This document shows, piece after piece, positions 1 to 9,496 of a stretch of DNA of 64,000 nt. The notes under the pieces were generated by a model. That model was given only the letters and a program-made list of their open reading frames with translations, had not been told where the DNA came from and made no database searches. The position numbers were made by a program, and so were the translations under genes. Each line of letters starts with the position of its first letter. Position 1 is the stretch's first letter. Source of the stretch: Roseibium suaedae (GTDB lineage: Bacteria > Pseudomonadota > Alphaproteobacteria > Rhizobiales > Stappiaceae); contig NZ_FRBW01000002.1 of NCBI RefSeq assembly GCF_900142725.1, positions 496,001 through 560,000 of the forward strand. Direction: 5' to 3'.

Positions 1-2
1 CC

Positions 3-386
3 CTGCCCTGCCAGCAGCCGCCCTGGGGCTATGTGGCCGGTGTGGATCTGACCACGGGCAAGGTTGCGTACAAGCACAAGAACGGCACCGTGCAGGATCT
101 TGCTCCGGTTCCCGTGCCGATCGAAATGGGTGTGCCTGGCATTGGCGGCCCGATGATCACCAAGGGCGGTGTCGTTTTCATGGGCGCCGCTGTCGATAAC
201 TACCTGCGGGCCTATGACCTGACCAGCGGCAAGGAACTGTGGAAGGGCCGTCTGCCCGCGGGCGGTCAGGCAACGCCCATGACCTACGAGGTAGACGGCA
301 CCCAGTACGTGCTGATAGTCGCAGGCGGCCACGGCTCCATCGGAACCACGCCGGGTGACTATGTGGTCGCCTACAAACTGCCCTGA
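3..386 (+). CDS. gcd: PQQ-dependent membrane glucose dehydrogenase, C-terminal fragment
   Basis: The reading frame is open from the window edge and ends in TGA at 384-386, so only about the last 127 residues are visible. They begin with CQQPPWG, continue through GVPGIGGP and YLRAYDLTSGKELW, and end with LPAGGQATPMTY and GGHGSIGT. These are hallmarks of the last propeller blade of membrane-bound quinoprotein glucose dehydrogenase, which oxidises aldoses in the periplasm and passes electrons to ubiquinone. The tryptophan-docking style repeat (LTSGKELW) fits a PQQ beta-propeller. The membrane anchor and most of the propeller lie outside the window. Another member of the quinoprotein family (quinate or glycerol dehydrogenase) cannot be fully excluded from this fragment. 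Confidence 0.88.
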   Translation: MPCQQPPWGYVAGVDLTTGKVAYKHKNGTVQDLAPVPVPIEMGVPGIGGPMITKGGVVFMGAAVDNYLRAYDLTSGKELWKGRLPAGGQATPMTYEVDGTQYVLIVAGGHGSIGTTPGDYVVAYKLP

Positions 387-417
387 TCGAGGCGCAGCAT
401 CGTTGAACTTCCTGTCT

Positions 418-455
418 CGCCGGCGGCTTTCATGCAAAGCTGCCGGCGTCTTTTT
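418..455 (+). terminator. Rho-independent terminator after gcd
   Basis: A 12-bp GC-rich stem (418-429 with 437-448, one G-T wobble) with a 7-nt loop is followed by TCTTTTTT. It sits about 30 bp after the gcd stop and isolates gcd from icd. Confidence 0.85.
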
Positions 456-554
456 TGAAGGTGGATCCGGAAGACTGTCCTCTTGCCTTCGCAGTTGCGA
501 AATCGTATACAAACGCACACAATCATTCCCGCACCCAGAACAAGGTCCATTCCC

Positions 555-1769
555 ATGGCAAAGATCAAGGTAGCGAACCCGGTCGTCGAGATTGATGGCG
601 ACGAGATGACCCGGATCATCTGGCAGTTCATCAAGGACAAGCTGATCCATCCCTATCTGGACATCGATCTCGAATATTACGACCTGTCGATCCAGAAGCG
701 TGACGAGACCGACGACCAGATCACCGTCGACGCAGCCAATGCCATCAAGAAACACGGCGTCGGTGTCAAATGCGCGACAATCACCCCAGATGAAGCCCGC
801 GTTGAGGAATTCGGCCTGAAGAAGATGTGGCGGTCGCCCAACGGGACCATCCGCAACATTCTGGGCGGTGTGATCTTCCGCGAGCCGATCATCATGAGCA
901 ACGTGCCCCGGCTGGTTCCGGGCTGGACCCAGCCGATCATCGTCGGCCGTCATGCCTATGGCGACCAGTATCGCGCCACGGATTTCCGGTTCCCCGGCAA
1001 GGGCAAGCTAACGATCAAGTTCACCGGCGAAGATGGCGAGACCATCGAGCATGAAGTCTTTGACGCGCCGTCCGCAGGCGTGGCCATGGCCATGTACAAT
1101 CTGGATGACTCGATCCGCGACTTCGCCCGCGCCTCGTTCAACTATGCGCTCCAGCGCGGCGTGCCCTGCTATCTCTCCACGAAGAACACGATCCTCAAGG
1201 CCTATGACGGCCGCTTCAAGGATATCTTCCAGGAGATCTTCGATGCCGAGTTCAAGCCGGCCTTCGAGGAAAAGAAGATCTGGTATGAGCACCGCCTGAT
1301 CGACGACATGGTCGCCAGCGCCCTGAAGTGGTCCGGTGGCTATGTCTGGGCCTGCAAGAACTATGACGGCGACGTCCAGTCAGACATCGTGGCTCAGGGC
1401 TTTGGCTCCCTTGGCCTCATGACCTCTGTCCTGATGACACCGGACGGCAAGACCGTGGAAGCGGAAGCCGCCCACGGCACGGTGACCCGTCACTACCGCA
1501 TGCACGAGCGCGGCGAGCAGACCTCGACCAATCCGATCGCCTCCATTTTTGCCTGGACCCGGGGCCTGGCCCACCGCGCCAAACTGGACGACAATGCGGA
1601 TCTAGCCCGTTTCGCGGCCACGCTGGAGAAGGTCTGCATCGACACCGTGGAGAGCGGCCACATGACCAAGGATCTGGCCCTTCTGGTTGGTCCGGATCAG
1701 GGCTGGCTAACCACCAACGGCTTCCTCGACAAGATCGACGATAACCTGAAGAAGGTCATGGCCGCCTAA
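555..1769 (+). CDS. icd: NADP-dependent isocitrate dehydrogenase
   Basis: Oxidatively decarboxylates isocitrate to 2-oxoglutarate in the TCA cycle, making NADPH in the cytoplasm. The 404-residue protein starts [20 protein letters not shown], the signature of the eukaryotic-type homodimeric IDH found in alphaproteobacteria. Further landmarks are the substrate-loop region [12 protein letters not shown], the metal-binding DDMVA segment, and the NADP region [11 protein letters not shown] followed by [11 protein letters not shown]. The frame is open upstream to 483, but ATG 555 gives the family start and has AAGG about 10 nt upstream, so the extra 24 residues are not used. The gene is monocistronic between two terminators. 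In many Hyphomicrobiales icd lies near alaS and recA, as here. Confidence 0.97.
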   Translation: MAKIKVANPVVEIDGDEMTRIIWQFIKDKLIHPYLDIDLEYYDLSIQKRDETDDQITVDAANAIKKHGVGVKCATITPDEARVEEFGLKKMWRSPNGTIRNILGGVIFREPIIMSNVPRLVPGWTQPIIVGRHAYGDQYRATDFRFPGKGKLTIKFTGEDGETIEHEVFDAPSAGVAMAMYNLDDSIRDFARASFNYALQRGVPCYLSTKNTILKAYDGRFKDIFQEIFDAEFKPAFEEKKIWYEHRLIDDMVASALKWSGGYVWACKNYDGDVQSDIVAQGFGSLGLMTSVLMTPDGKTVEAEAAHGTVTRHYRMHERGEQTSTNPIASIFAWTRGLAHRAKLDDNADLARFAATLEKVCIDTVESGHMTKDLALLVGPDQGWLTTNGFLDKIDDNLKKVMAA

Positions 1770-1800
1770 GGCTCTTTCGCTTCGCGAGGCAGCTCATCTC

Positions 1801-1840
1801 AGGGCGCGAAAGTCTTTCAGCTTTCGCGCCCTTTCTCTTT
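1801..1840 (+). terminator. Rho-independent terminator after icd
   Basis: A perfect 12-bp inverted repeat (1801-1812 with 1821-1832, 8-nt loop) is followed by TTCTCTTT, 31 bp past the icd stop. The following 160 bp to the next gene are visibly AT-rich. Confidence 0.9.
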
Positions 1841-2001
1841 GAATATCGGACAACAGAAATAGAAAGAAGTAATCAGAACCTTGAAAAAATAACTCTCAAA
1901 CTCTCGCCACTCTATTTCCCGAGATCGAAACATTTTCTCCAAGAAATGACCAAATTTCAGTTCGATGAAAAGACAACTCAGTTTCTGCATCGAAGGTCAC
2001 G

Positions 2002-2787
2002 ATGGTCTCGCTCTATACAAACTTCCGGAACCAGCGCCGCACGCAGCGCTATGGTCGCAAGATCAGCGATCATCTGAAGTCCTTCGAAGACAAGGGCTAT
2101 GACAGCCCCATCATCATTACCGGATATCCAAAGTCAGGTAACACATGGCTGGCCAGAGTGGTGGCGGAAGCGATTGGCTGTCCGGTGCTGGGCTTTGCAG
2201 GACTGCGCGGGCATGAAGAAATCGCCATGGAAGGCTTTGAGCGTACCTCGCGCTCCTACGTGCTGAAGTCCCATCACACCCGCGACATGCTGGACCTGGT
2301 CTCCCACCCCAATCTCAAGATCCTCACAATCGTCCGCGACCCGCGCGATGTAGCTGTTTCCGGCAAACACTATCTGTTCAAGGGGCAGACCGACGCAGAA
2401 AGCAAAATGGTCGAAATCATGACCAATTGCGCAGGCGGCGCCGGATGGGACCGGCGCAGCTGGTCGGAGTATGTCGATCCGTTCCTCGACCCTTACATGC
2501 CAATGGCCCGCTATGAGGACATGCTCGAGGCTCCCTGCGACACCCTGCAGCTGCTCTTTCGCAAGGCACGGATCCCGGTCGACAAGGCCCGGATTGCAGC
2601 CGCGATAGAAAACCAGAGCTTCGAGAAGGCACGTCAGCGGTTTGAGGCCGAGAAGGATCCGGCCAAGCTGCATCATATGCGCCAGGGCCGCGCGGGCGCC
2701 TACAAGAACGAATTGTCCGACGAGAACCGTCAGCGCCTCACCCGCTCCCTCGCCCCTACCATGGTGGACCTAAGCTACCTCTCCTGA
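2002..2787 (+). CDS. Sulfotransferase-domain protein
   Basis: A 261-residue cytosolic-type sulfotransferase, predicted to move a sulfonyl group from PAPS to an unknown acceptor. The 5'-phosphosulfate-binding loop YPKSGNTWLARV is at about residues 41-52, and the 3'-phosphate-binding segment IVRDPRDVAVSGKHY at about 109-123. A C-terminal RQGRAGAYKNEL stretch resembles the RKGxxGDWKN element of PAPS binding. ATG 2002 has GAAGG 9 nt upstream. The gene stands alone behind a strong terminator and an AT-rich gap, so neighbours give no clue to the substrate. Candidates are glycans, lipids or small alcohols. The family is frequently exchanged horizontally, but codon use here does not stand out by eye. 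Confidence 0.85.
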   Translation: MVSLYTNFRNQRRTQRYGRKISDHLKSFEDKGYDSPIIITGYPKSGNTWLARVVAEAIGCPVLGFAGLRGHEEIAMEGFERTSRSYVLKSHHTRDMLDLVSHPNLKILTIVRDPRDVAVSGKHYLFKGQTDAESKMVEIMTNCAGGAGWDRRSWSEYVDPFLDPYMPMARYEDMLEAPCDTLQLLFRKARIPVDKARIAAAIENQSFEKARQRFEAEKDPAKLHHMRQGRAGAYKNELSDENRQRLTRSLAPTMVDLSYLS

Positions 2788-2987
2788 GACAGCAGAAGGC
2801 ACTTTTCCGGCTCTTGAAGAATTCCATCCCTCATCCGGACGACTTCGATTACTCTCATGACAGTCAGCCTCCCATGCCCAACCGGGCTGCGGGGCAGGCG
2901 TTTTCACATGACTTTTTGGGGTCCATATCTGGGCCCCGCCTGAGAGATCGACTGGAACATAAAGTGTCTTTTTTATGCCTTTCCCCC

Positions 2988-3452
2988 ATGCCTGCATCCT
3001 CAAGACAGAAGCCGTTCTCGCGCCTTCAGAAAATCGCGCTTGCAGCCTTCCTTGCCTTTTCGTGCATGCTCCAGGCACCGGCTCTTGCGCAATCCCCCAG
3101 TGAACCTGCCCGGGGATCCGTGGAGCGCAAGGAAATCCTCGACGCGGTGCGCCCGCTGGCAGAGGCCCGTCTGCGCACGCCGGTCGAATTCGTCGTCAGC
3201 TGGATGCGATCTGCAAACGGTTGGGCCTTCGTCAGCCTTGCCCCCCAACGCCCGGGCGGCGCGGCCATCGACCTCAAGACGACCGTCTTTGCGGATGAGG
3301 CGGAGTATATGGACGGAGCCCAGACCTATGCCTTGCTCCGTTATCAATTTGACCGCTGGAACATCATCGACTTCGCTGTCGGCCCAACCGATGTCTTCTG
3401 GCAAGGCGATCCGCTTTATAGGCAGGTTCCAGCTGGTCTGACGCCTTATTGA
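2988..3452 (+). CDS. Small secreted protein of unknown function
   Basis: The 154-residue product has a typical Sec signal peptide: basic start (SSRQKPFSRLQK), hydrophobic core (IALAAFLAFSCML), and probable cleavage after APALAQ. The mature part of roughly 118 residues contains VEFVVSWMRSANGWAFVSLAPQ and ends with the aromatic FDRWNIIDFAVGPTDVFW. I do not recognise a catalytic motif. The frame is open from 2814, but ATG 2988 places the signal peptide at the N-terminus. A few other in-frame starts are possible. It converges with the K+ channel gene across about 58 bp. Export to the periplasm is supported; no function can be assigned. Confidence 0.75.
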   Translation: MPASSRQKPFSRLQKIALAAFLAFSCMLQAPALAQSPSEPARGSVERKEILDAVRPLAEARLRTPVEFVVSWMRSANGWAFVSLAPQRPGGAAIDLKTTVFADEAEYMDGAQTYALLRYQFDRWNIIDFAVGPTDVFWQGDPLYRQVPAGLTPY

Positions 3453-3510
3453 GAGGGCAAGGCTCCCTCAGCCCACCAGTGGCCAAACGGGGAGACAGCA
3501 CTGTCCAGTG

Positions 3511-4770
3511 TCAGGCTGTCTCTTCCCCATCGGGCTTTTCCTCGAACAGCTCCGGCTGCTCCTCCACCAGTTCCTCGCGACCTTCCGCTTGTGCAATTTC
3601 CCCCTGCACCAGATCGCCGCTTTCCTTGCGCAGATCCGCCGTCCGCTCCTCCACTTCGGCCATGATCCGGGCCGCCAGTTCTGTCTTGGACGACATCAGA
3701 TCCGTCAGGGCATCCGCCTCCAGCACCAGGAGTTCGCAGTCATGAAAGGCACGGATGGTCGCGGTTCTCGGACGCTGGTGGAGCAGTGAGATTTCTCCGA
3801 AGAACTTTCCCTCTCCCAGATAGATCTTCTCCCTCGGCAGTTCGATCTCCACCTCACCATCGGAGATGAAATACATCCGGCTGGCCACATCGCCCTTTGA
3901 GGCAATAACCGTTCCGGCACGCACTCTTTGAGCCCGGAGAAGCTTTGCCACTTCGGCGATTTCCGCAGCTTTCAGATCTTCGAACAGCGGCACACGGGCC
4001 ACCATGGACCATGTCACCACGAAATCCCGGCTATGGATTTCACGTGCAAAGGCTGAGGCCACGATGCCGACCGGCAAGGCGATCAGGCCATAGCCGAGCA
4101 GCATGACGATACCGCCGATGACTTTTCCCAGACCTGTCACGGGCACCACATCGCCATAGCCAACGGTCGTCACCGTGGTCACCGCCCACCAGATCGCATG
4201 GGGAATACTGGCCAGCTTTTCCGGCTGCTCATCATGCTCGATGACATACATGAGTGTTGCAGCCATGAGCACAACGCCGCAGATGATGACCGTTGAGCCC
4301 ATGAGCGCATGGCGTTCCGAGGCAATCGCCGAGAGCAGGGAACGAAGGGCGGGCGAATAACGGGCCAGCTTGAGGAACCGCAACAGGCGAAGGATGACGA
4401 TGACCGTGACCGCGGAGTTGGGCAGGACCAGCACCAGGATCAACGGCAGAGCCGCGATCAGGTCGACAATGGCATCCGGCTGCAAGGCATAGCGCAACCG
4501 CGCACCAATCGGCCCATAGCGGCGCAAAGGGGGATGCAGATCGGCGATATAGAGCCGCAAGACATACTCAGCGACGAAGCCGACACCGCAGATGAGCTGA
4601 AAGATCATCAAAGGCCCCAAAGGGCGCGGCTCAAACCCCGGCAAGGTCTCCAGCACTGCACTTGCAACATTGATCAGAATGAGAAGGACAAGACCGCGCC
4701 GGATGAGCCTGGCGCCAATGCGCCGGTTGCCCGTGTCTTCCAGAAGATCATACAGAGTGCGTTTCAGCAT
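3511..4770 (-). CDS. Cyclic-nucleotide-binding-domain potassium channel (MlotiK1-type)
   Basis: A 419-residue inner-membrane ion channel. Six hydrophobic helices are visible in the first 260 residues, including an S4-like segment RLLRFLKLARYSP. Between helices 5 and 6 lies the selectivity filter TTVGYGD, which specifies K+. The cytoplasmic C-terminal half carries a cNMP-binding domain with phosphate-binding cassette FFGEISLLHQRPRTAT, where Glu and Arg are the usual ligand contacts. It should gate K+ flux on cAMP or cGMP binding. After the domain comes an unusual Glu-rich tail of about 50 residues. The frame is open to 5076, but ATG 4770 is preceded by AAGGAAGG and begins at the channel N-terminus. 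It lies downstream of alaS, past a terminator. Confidence 0.93.
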   Translation of the reverse strand: MLKRTLYDLLEDTGNRRIGARLIRRGLVLLILINVASAVLETLPGFEPRPLGPLMIFQLICGVGFVAEYVLRLYIADLHPPLRRYGPIGARLRYALQPDAIVDLIAALPLILVLVLPNSAVTVIVILRLLRFLKLARYSPALRSLLSAIASERHALMGSTVIICGVVLMAATLMYVIEHDEQPEKLASIPHAIWWAVTTVTTVGYGDVVPVTGLGKVIGGIVMLLGYGLIALPVGIVASAFAREIHSRDFVVTWSMVARVPLFEDLKAAEIAEVAKLLRAQRVRAGTVIASKGDVASRMYFISDGEVEIELPREKIYLGEGKFFGEISLLHQRPRTATIRAFHDCELLVLEADALTDLMSSKTELAARIMAEVEERTADLRKESGDLVQGEIAQAEGREELVEEQPELFEEKPDGEETA

Positions 4771-4903
4771 CGGCCTTCCTTGGCGGCGGCATGAAGTCTG
4801 ATCCGATCTATACCCTGCTTCACGCCACAAGACGACGATGCGGATCAACCGGACGGCATGAAAAGATCTCTCAAGGCATCCTTTCCTGGTCCCCGGCAAG
4901 AGA

Positions 4904-4939
4904 GCCAAAGAAAAAGGGCGGACAAATCTGCCCGCCCTT
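4904..4939 (-). terminator. Rho-independent terminator after alaS
   Basis: On the minus strand an 8-bp GC-rich stem (4939-4932 with 4921-4914) is followed by a U-run read from the A-rich bases 4904-4913. It ends the alaS transcript 28 bp after the stop codon. Confidence 0.85.
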
Positions 4940-4966
4940 CCTCTCTTACAATTCGTTTTTCTGCCG

Positions 4967-7627
4967 TTACAGACCGGCGAGATAAGCCTCGATCTGAGCA
5001 ACCGCTTCATCGGCCTTGGAGCCATCCGGGCCACCAGCCTGAGCCATGTCCGGACGCCCGCCGCCGCCTCGGCCACCGAGGGCTTCGGAACCGATCTTCA
5101 CCAGATCGACCGCAGTCACCTTGCTGGTCAGGTCCTTGGCAACAGCCGTGACGATGGCAGCCTTGCCGTCATCCGCAACGCTGATCAGAACAACAACGCC
5201 GGAACCGAGCTGTGCCATGGCTTCATCCGCCATGCCCTTCAGGTCCTTCGGGTTGATGCCATCGACCACGCGGGCCATCAGCTTGAAGGAGCCGGCTTCA
5301 CGAACGGGAGCTGCCCCGCCTTCGCCAGCGCCGCCCATGGCAAGCTTCTTCTTGGCATCGGCCAGATCGCGCTCCAGCTTCTTGCGGTCTTCCACAAGCT
5401 GGGCAACGCGTGCCGGAACGTCCGCAGCACCGACCTTCAACAGGGATGCCAGTTCGCGCATGCGCTTGTCCTGGGTGTCGAGATAGGTGCGGGCTGCCGT
5501 GCCGGTCAGAGCCTCGAGACGGCGCACGCCGGCTGCAACGGCACCTTCACCGACCAGGGTCACCAGACCGATGTCACCCGTGCGCTGAACATGGGTGCCG
5601 CCGCACAGTTCGACAGAATAGGACTTGCCGGCCTTCGGACCATGGATCGCCTTGCCCATGGTGACGACGCGGACTTCATCCCCATACTTCTCGCCGAAGA
5701 GCGCCATAGCGCCGCTCTCGATCGCCTCGTCCACGGCCATCAGGCGCGTGTCGACCGGGGCATTCTGCAGGATGATCTCGTTGGCGAGGGTTTCGACCAC
5801 CTTCAGCTCCTCATCGCTCATCGGCTTGGGATGAGAGAAGTCGAAGCGCAGGCGTTCGGAGGTGACCAGCGAACCCTTCTGCGCCACGTGGCCGCCGAGC
5901 ACTTCGCGAAGGGCTTCATGCAGCAGGTGGGTTGCAGAATGATTGGACCGGATCGCGCCACGGCGCTCATGGTCCACCACCAGCTGAACCGGCAGATCTA
6001 CCTTCAGCGTGCCTTCGGTTACAGTGACCGCATGAATGAAGAGACCATCGGCCTTCTTCTGAACGTCGGTGACGGCTGCCGAAACGCCATTGCCCTTCAG
6101 GACACCATTGTCGCCGATCTGGCCACCGGATTCGCCATAGAACGGCGTCTGGTTGAGGATCACATAGCCTGACTGGCCAGCGGCAATGGACGCAACCTCT
6201 GCACCCTCTGCGACGAGACCAGTGATGACGCCTTCGGCGACTTCCGTGTCATAGCCGAGGAATTCGGTCGCACCCAGACGCTCCTTGAGAGCGAACCAGA
6301 CCGTTTCGGTCGCAGCTTCCCCCGAACCGCTCCAGGCAGCGCGGGCTTCGGCCTTCTGGCGCTGCATGGCAGCATCGAAGCCAGCAGTGTCAACGCTGAC
6401 GCCCCGGGCGCGCAGAGCGTCCTGGGTCAGGTCGAGTGGGAAGCCATAGGTGTCGTAAAGCTTGAAGGCCGTCTCGCCATCCAGCTCTCCGCCTTCGCCC
6501 AGACCTTCCGTTGCCGTGTCGAGAAGACCAAGCCCCCGTTCCAGCGTCTTGCGGAAGCGGGTTTCTTCCAGCTTCAGGGTTTCGGTGATCAGCGCTTCGG
6601 CGCGGAGCAGTTCCGGATAGGCCTGGCCCATTTCGCGCAGCAGTGCAGGGACCAGCTTGAACATCAGCGGATCGCGGGCACCCAGCAGGTGGGCATGGCG
6701 CATACCGCGGCGCATGATGCGGCGCAGAACATAGCCACGGCCTTCGTTGGACGGCAAAACGCCATCGGCAATCAGGAAGCTGGTGGAACGCAGGTGATCG
6801 GCAATGACACGGTGGCTGGCCTGAGCCGCACCTTCCGCCTTCACGCCCGTGGCATTCTCGGAAGCGGCGATCAGCGCCTTGAACAGATCGATGTCGTAGT
6901 TGTCGTGAACGCCCTGGAGAACGGCAGCCACACGCTCCAGACCCATACCCGTGTCAATCGACGGACGCGGCAGGTCGAGACGGGCTTCCGGCGTCTGCTC
7001 ATACTGCATGAAGACGAGATTCCAGATCTCGATGAAGCGGTCACCGTCTTCCTCGGCAGAGCCCGGAGGGCCGCCCCAGATCTTGTCGCCATGATCGAAG
7101 AAGATTTCCGAGCAGGGACCGCAGGGACCGGTGTCGCCCATGGTCCAGAAATTGTCGGAGGTCGGGATGCGGATGATCTTGTCATCGCTCAGGCCCGCAA
7201 TCTTGCGCCAGAGACCAGCTGCATCCTCATCTTCGGAATAGACCGTGACGAGCAGCTTGTCCTTGGGAAGGCCGTATTCCTTGGTGATCAGGTTCCATGC
7301 GAGCTCAATGGCCCGGTCCTTGAAATAGTCGCCGAAGGAGAAGTTCCCGAGCATTTCGAAGAACGTGTGGTGACGCGCGGTGTAGCCGACATTGTCCAGA
7401 TCGTTGTGTTTGCCGCCGGCGCGGACAACCTTCTGAGCCGTCGCAGCGCGCTGATAGTCGCGCTTTTCAAGTCCGGTGAAGACGTTCTTGAACTGGTTCA
7501 TCCCGGCATTGGTGAACATCAGCGTCGGGTCATTGCGGGGCACCAGCGGGCCGGACTCGACCACCTGGTGGCCGTTCTTGGCAAAATAGTCCAGAAACGC
7601 ACTTCTGATTTCGTTTACGCCACTCAT
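4967..7627 (-). CDS. alaS: Alanyl-tRNA synthetase
   Basis: Charges tRNA-Ala with alanine and edits mischarged Ser or Gly. The 886-residue length is normal for the family. The N-terminal class II catalytic core shows [37 protein letters not shown] and the [15 protein letters not shown] region. The editing domain has the zinc-site histidines in [12 protein letters not shown] and the CGGTH motif near residue 670. The C-terminal C-Ala domain ends with a Gly-rich loop [16 protein letters not shown] that helps bind tRNA. It is transcribed in the same direction as recA but separated from it by a terminator and about 460 bp, so it probably has its own promoter. Confidence 0.98.
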   Translation of the reverse strand: MSGVNEIRSAFLDYFAKNGHQVVESGPLVPRNDPTLMFTNAGMNQFKNVFTGLEKRDYQRAATAQKVVRAGGKHNDLDNVGYTARHHTFFEMLGNFSFGDYFKDRAIELAWNLITKEYGLPKDKLLVTVYSEDEDAAGLWRKIAGLSDDKIIRIPTSDNFWTMGDTGPCGPCSEIFFDHGDKIWGGPPGSAEEDGDRFIEIWNLVFMQYEQTPEARLDLPRPSIDTGMGLERVAAVLQGVHDNYDIDLFKALIAASENATGVKAEGAAQASHRVIADHLRSTSFLIADGVLPSNEGRGYVLRRIMRRGMRHAHLLGARDPLMFKLVPALLREMGQAYPELLRAEALITETLKLEETRFRKTLERGLGLLDTATEGLGEGGELDGETAFKLYDTYGFPLDLTQDALRARGVSVDTAGFDAAMQRQKAEARAAWSGSGEAATETVWFALKERLGATEFLGYDTEVAEGVITGLVAEGAEVASIAAGQSGYVILNQTPFYGESGGQIGDNGVLKGNGVSAAVTDVQKKADGLFIHAVTVTEGTLKVDLPVQLVVDHERRGAIRSNHSATHLLHEALREVLGGHVAQKGSLVTSERLRFDFSHPKPMSDEELKVVETLANEIILQNAPVDTRLMAVDEAIESGAMALFGEKYGDEVRVVTMGKAIHGPKAGKSYSVELCGGTHVQRTGDIGLVTLVGEGAVAAGVRRLEALTGTAARTYLDTQDKRMRELASLLKVGAADVPARVAQLVEDRKKLERDLADAKKKLAMGGAGEGGAAPVREAGSFKLMARVVDGINPKDLKGMADEAMAQLGSGVVVLISVADDGKAAIVTAVAKDLTSKVTAVDLVKIGSEALGGRGGGGRPDMAQAGGPDGSKADEAVAQIEAYLAGL

Positions 7628-8089
7628 CTAGGTCTCGCTCTCGGTCCTTCGGCAGACGGGTCGGAAGCGGGCGCACAGCCGAGGCGCACACGATGCTCTT
7701 TCCCGCGCAAGCATTTCAGAGCCTTTTATCTTTCGCTTCCAGCACTGTCCAGAAGCTTGCCGCGCGGTTCGGGCCGTAAGGCGGCAGTTTTCCTGAAGAC
7801 TTCAGCGGCTTTCTTGTCTTCTGCGCGCGCAAAAGCTTTCGTTCCCACTCCCTTAGGAGCGGAGGGTGCGACCGAGGAGACGAGAACAGGCCTGTTCGAG
7901 CGAGTCGCCAAGGCCTGCAGCTTGTACAAGGCACGTAAATTTCCCCCGGTCCCAGCCCTTGCTGAGCTCCATGGCCTTCACTCAGAAGGCTGCGCCCAAA
8001 AGAAAAAGGGCTCCCGGAGCAAGCCGGAAGCCCTTTGAACACTTTCTTCTTCTGGGTACAGGACCAAGAGAGCCCCGCATCAGGTCCGG
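7628..8089. other. Intergenic region between recA and alaS
   Basis: 462 bp holding the recA terminator at its right end and then about 370 bp of leader upstream of alaS. A 67-codon frame exists on the minus strand (7726-7929), but it has no recognisable product and no obvious ribosome-binding site. I therefore annotate no gene and recognise no riboswitch. Confidence 0.6.
7998..8036 (-). terminator. Rho-independent terminator after recA
   Basis: On the minus strand a 12-13-bp stem with one mismatch or wobble (8036-8024 with 8017-8005) has a 6-nt loop and is followed by a U-rich run (complement of the A-rich bases 7998-8007). It lies 53 bp after the recA stop. Confidence 0.85.
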
Positions 8090-9166
8090 TCAATCCTCAG
8101 ACAGACCGTCGTCACCCGCCCCATCCGGATCGATGATCGCATCGGCAATCAGGCCGGCGTTCTGGCGGATGGCCAGCTCGATCTCTGCCGCCATTTCCGG
8201 ATTGTCGCGCAGGAACTGCTTGGCATTCTCACGCCCCTGACCCAGCCGCTGGCTGTTGTAGGAGAACCAGGCACCAGACTTCTCGACCACGTTGCCCTTG
8301 ACGCCAAGGTCGATCAGTTCACCCATCTTGGAGACGCCCTCGCCGTAGATGATGTCGAACTCGACCTGACGGAACGGCGGCGCCACCTTGTTCTTGACCA
8401 CCTTGACGCGGGTCTGGTTGCCGATCACCTCGTCCCGGTCCTTGATCGCGCCAATGCGGCGGATGTCGAGACGGACAGAGGCGTAGAACTTCAGCGCATT
8501 ACCGCCGGTCGTGGTTTCGGGAGACCCGAACATCACGCCGATCTTCATACGGATCTGGTTGATGAAGATGACCATGCAGTTCGACTTGGAAATCGAAGCG
8601 GTCAGCTTGCGAAGGGCCTGGCTCATCAGGCGGGCCTGAAGACCGGGAAGATTATCACCCATCTCGCCTTCGAGTTCGGCCTTCGGCGTCAGGGCGGCAA
8701 CGGAGTCGATCACGAGCACGTCAATCGCGCCTGAGCGGACCAGAGTGTCGGCAATCTCGAGCGCCTGTTCACCGGCATCCGGCTGGGAAATCAGAAGATC
8801 ATCGATGTTGACGCCCAGCTTGCGGGCATAAATCGGGTCCAGTGCGTGCTCGGCATCGACAAAGGCGCAGATGCCGCCGTTCTTCTGGGCTTCCGCGACC
8901 GTGTGCAGAGCCAGCGTGGTCTTGCCTGAAGATTCCGGTCCATAGATCTCGATGATGCGGCCACGGGGAAGACCACCGATGCCCAGCGCAATATCAAGTC
9001 CGAGAGACCCGGTGGAAATGGATTGAATCTCGACGGCCTGCCCCTGGCCAAGCTTCATGATCGAACCCTTGCCAAAGGCGCGTTCGATTTGCGAGAGGGC
9101 GGCGTCAAGCGCTTTGGTCTTATCCATCTGGCTGCTTTCTACGAGACGAAGTGTGCTTTGCGACAT
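8090..9166 (-). CDS. recA: Recombinase RecA
   Basis: ATP-dependent strand-exchange recombinase and LexA co-protease. The 358-residue protein starts [20 protein letters not shown], the usual alphaproteobacterial start. It shows the Walker [10 protein letters not shown], the [14 protein letters not shown] Walker B region, the MSQALRKLT segment, and the loop 2 area [20 protein letters not shown]. The acidic tail ends [11 protein letters not shown]. An upstream in-frame start at 9244 would add 26 residues not found in the family, so ATG 9166 is chosen. An SOS box 120 bp upstream predicts LexA control. Confidence 0.98.
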   Translation of the reverse strand: MSQSTLRLVESSQMDKTKALDAALSQIERAFGKGSIMKLGQGQAVEIQSISTGSLGLDIALGIGGLPRGRIIEIYGPESSGKTTLALHTVAEAQKNGGICAFVDAEHALDPIYARKLGVNIDDLLISQPDAGEQALEIADTLVRSGAIDVLVIDSVAALTPKAELEGEMGDNLPGLQARLMSQALRKLTASISKSNCMVIFINQIRMKIGVMFGSPETTTGGNALKFYASVRLDIRRIGAIKDRDEVIGNQTRVKVVKNKVAPPFRQVEFDIIYGEGVSKMGELIDLGVKGNVVEKSGAWFSYNSQRLGQGRENAKQFLRDNPEMAAEIELAIRQNAGLIADAIIDPDGAGDDGLSED

Positions 9167-9496
9167 GGCTTCCCGATCCTTATTCCACGATGGACGCGCC
9201 GTTTCAAACCATGGTTTTGTACTCTTTATGTTCTCATTTGACAAGCCCCCATGAGGTATTGAAAATTAACGAGAATATTCAACGTGTTCCCCTCATGTTC
9301 CGGACACCGGAAATGAAATTTACGTAAAGGCAATTCGATTTCAAATCAAACTTATGCCCAGAATCACGGCTTTCCTTTCCCCTCAGGAAACTTGCTGAGG
9401 CCGTTTCCAGCTGATACCGCCAGAACAAAGAGCGATGCGAAGGGTTGGCCCTGAGCAAAGCCAGTCCTTTCAAACCTCCTTCGAGCTTCGCCCTTG
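9167..9496. other. Divergent recA / psuK promoter region
   Basis: 330 bp between divergent genes. It contains the recA SOS box (9286-9300) and an AT-rich stretch at 9255-9280 that probably holds the recA promoter. I could not fix -35/-10 boxes with confidence and see no gene here. Confidence 0.6.
9286..9300 (-). promoter_or_regulatory. SOS box (LexA operator) of recA
   Basis: GTTC at 9286-9289 and GTTC at 9297-9300 are separated by exactly 7 nt. This is the direct-repeat GTTC-N7-GTTC (GAAC-N7-GAAC) LexA site established for Hyphomicrobiales and Rhodobacterales. It lies 120 bp upstream of the recA start. Confidence 0.88.

Noticed and set aside
483-554. N-terminal extension of icd
   Set aside because: It does not match the IDH family start, and ATG 555 has its own ribosome-binding site.
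6689-8038. 449-codon plus-strand open frame across alaS and its leader
   Set aside because: Antisense shadow of a GC-rich gene; the product has no recognisable family and alaS is certain.
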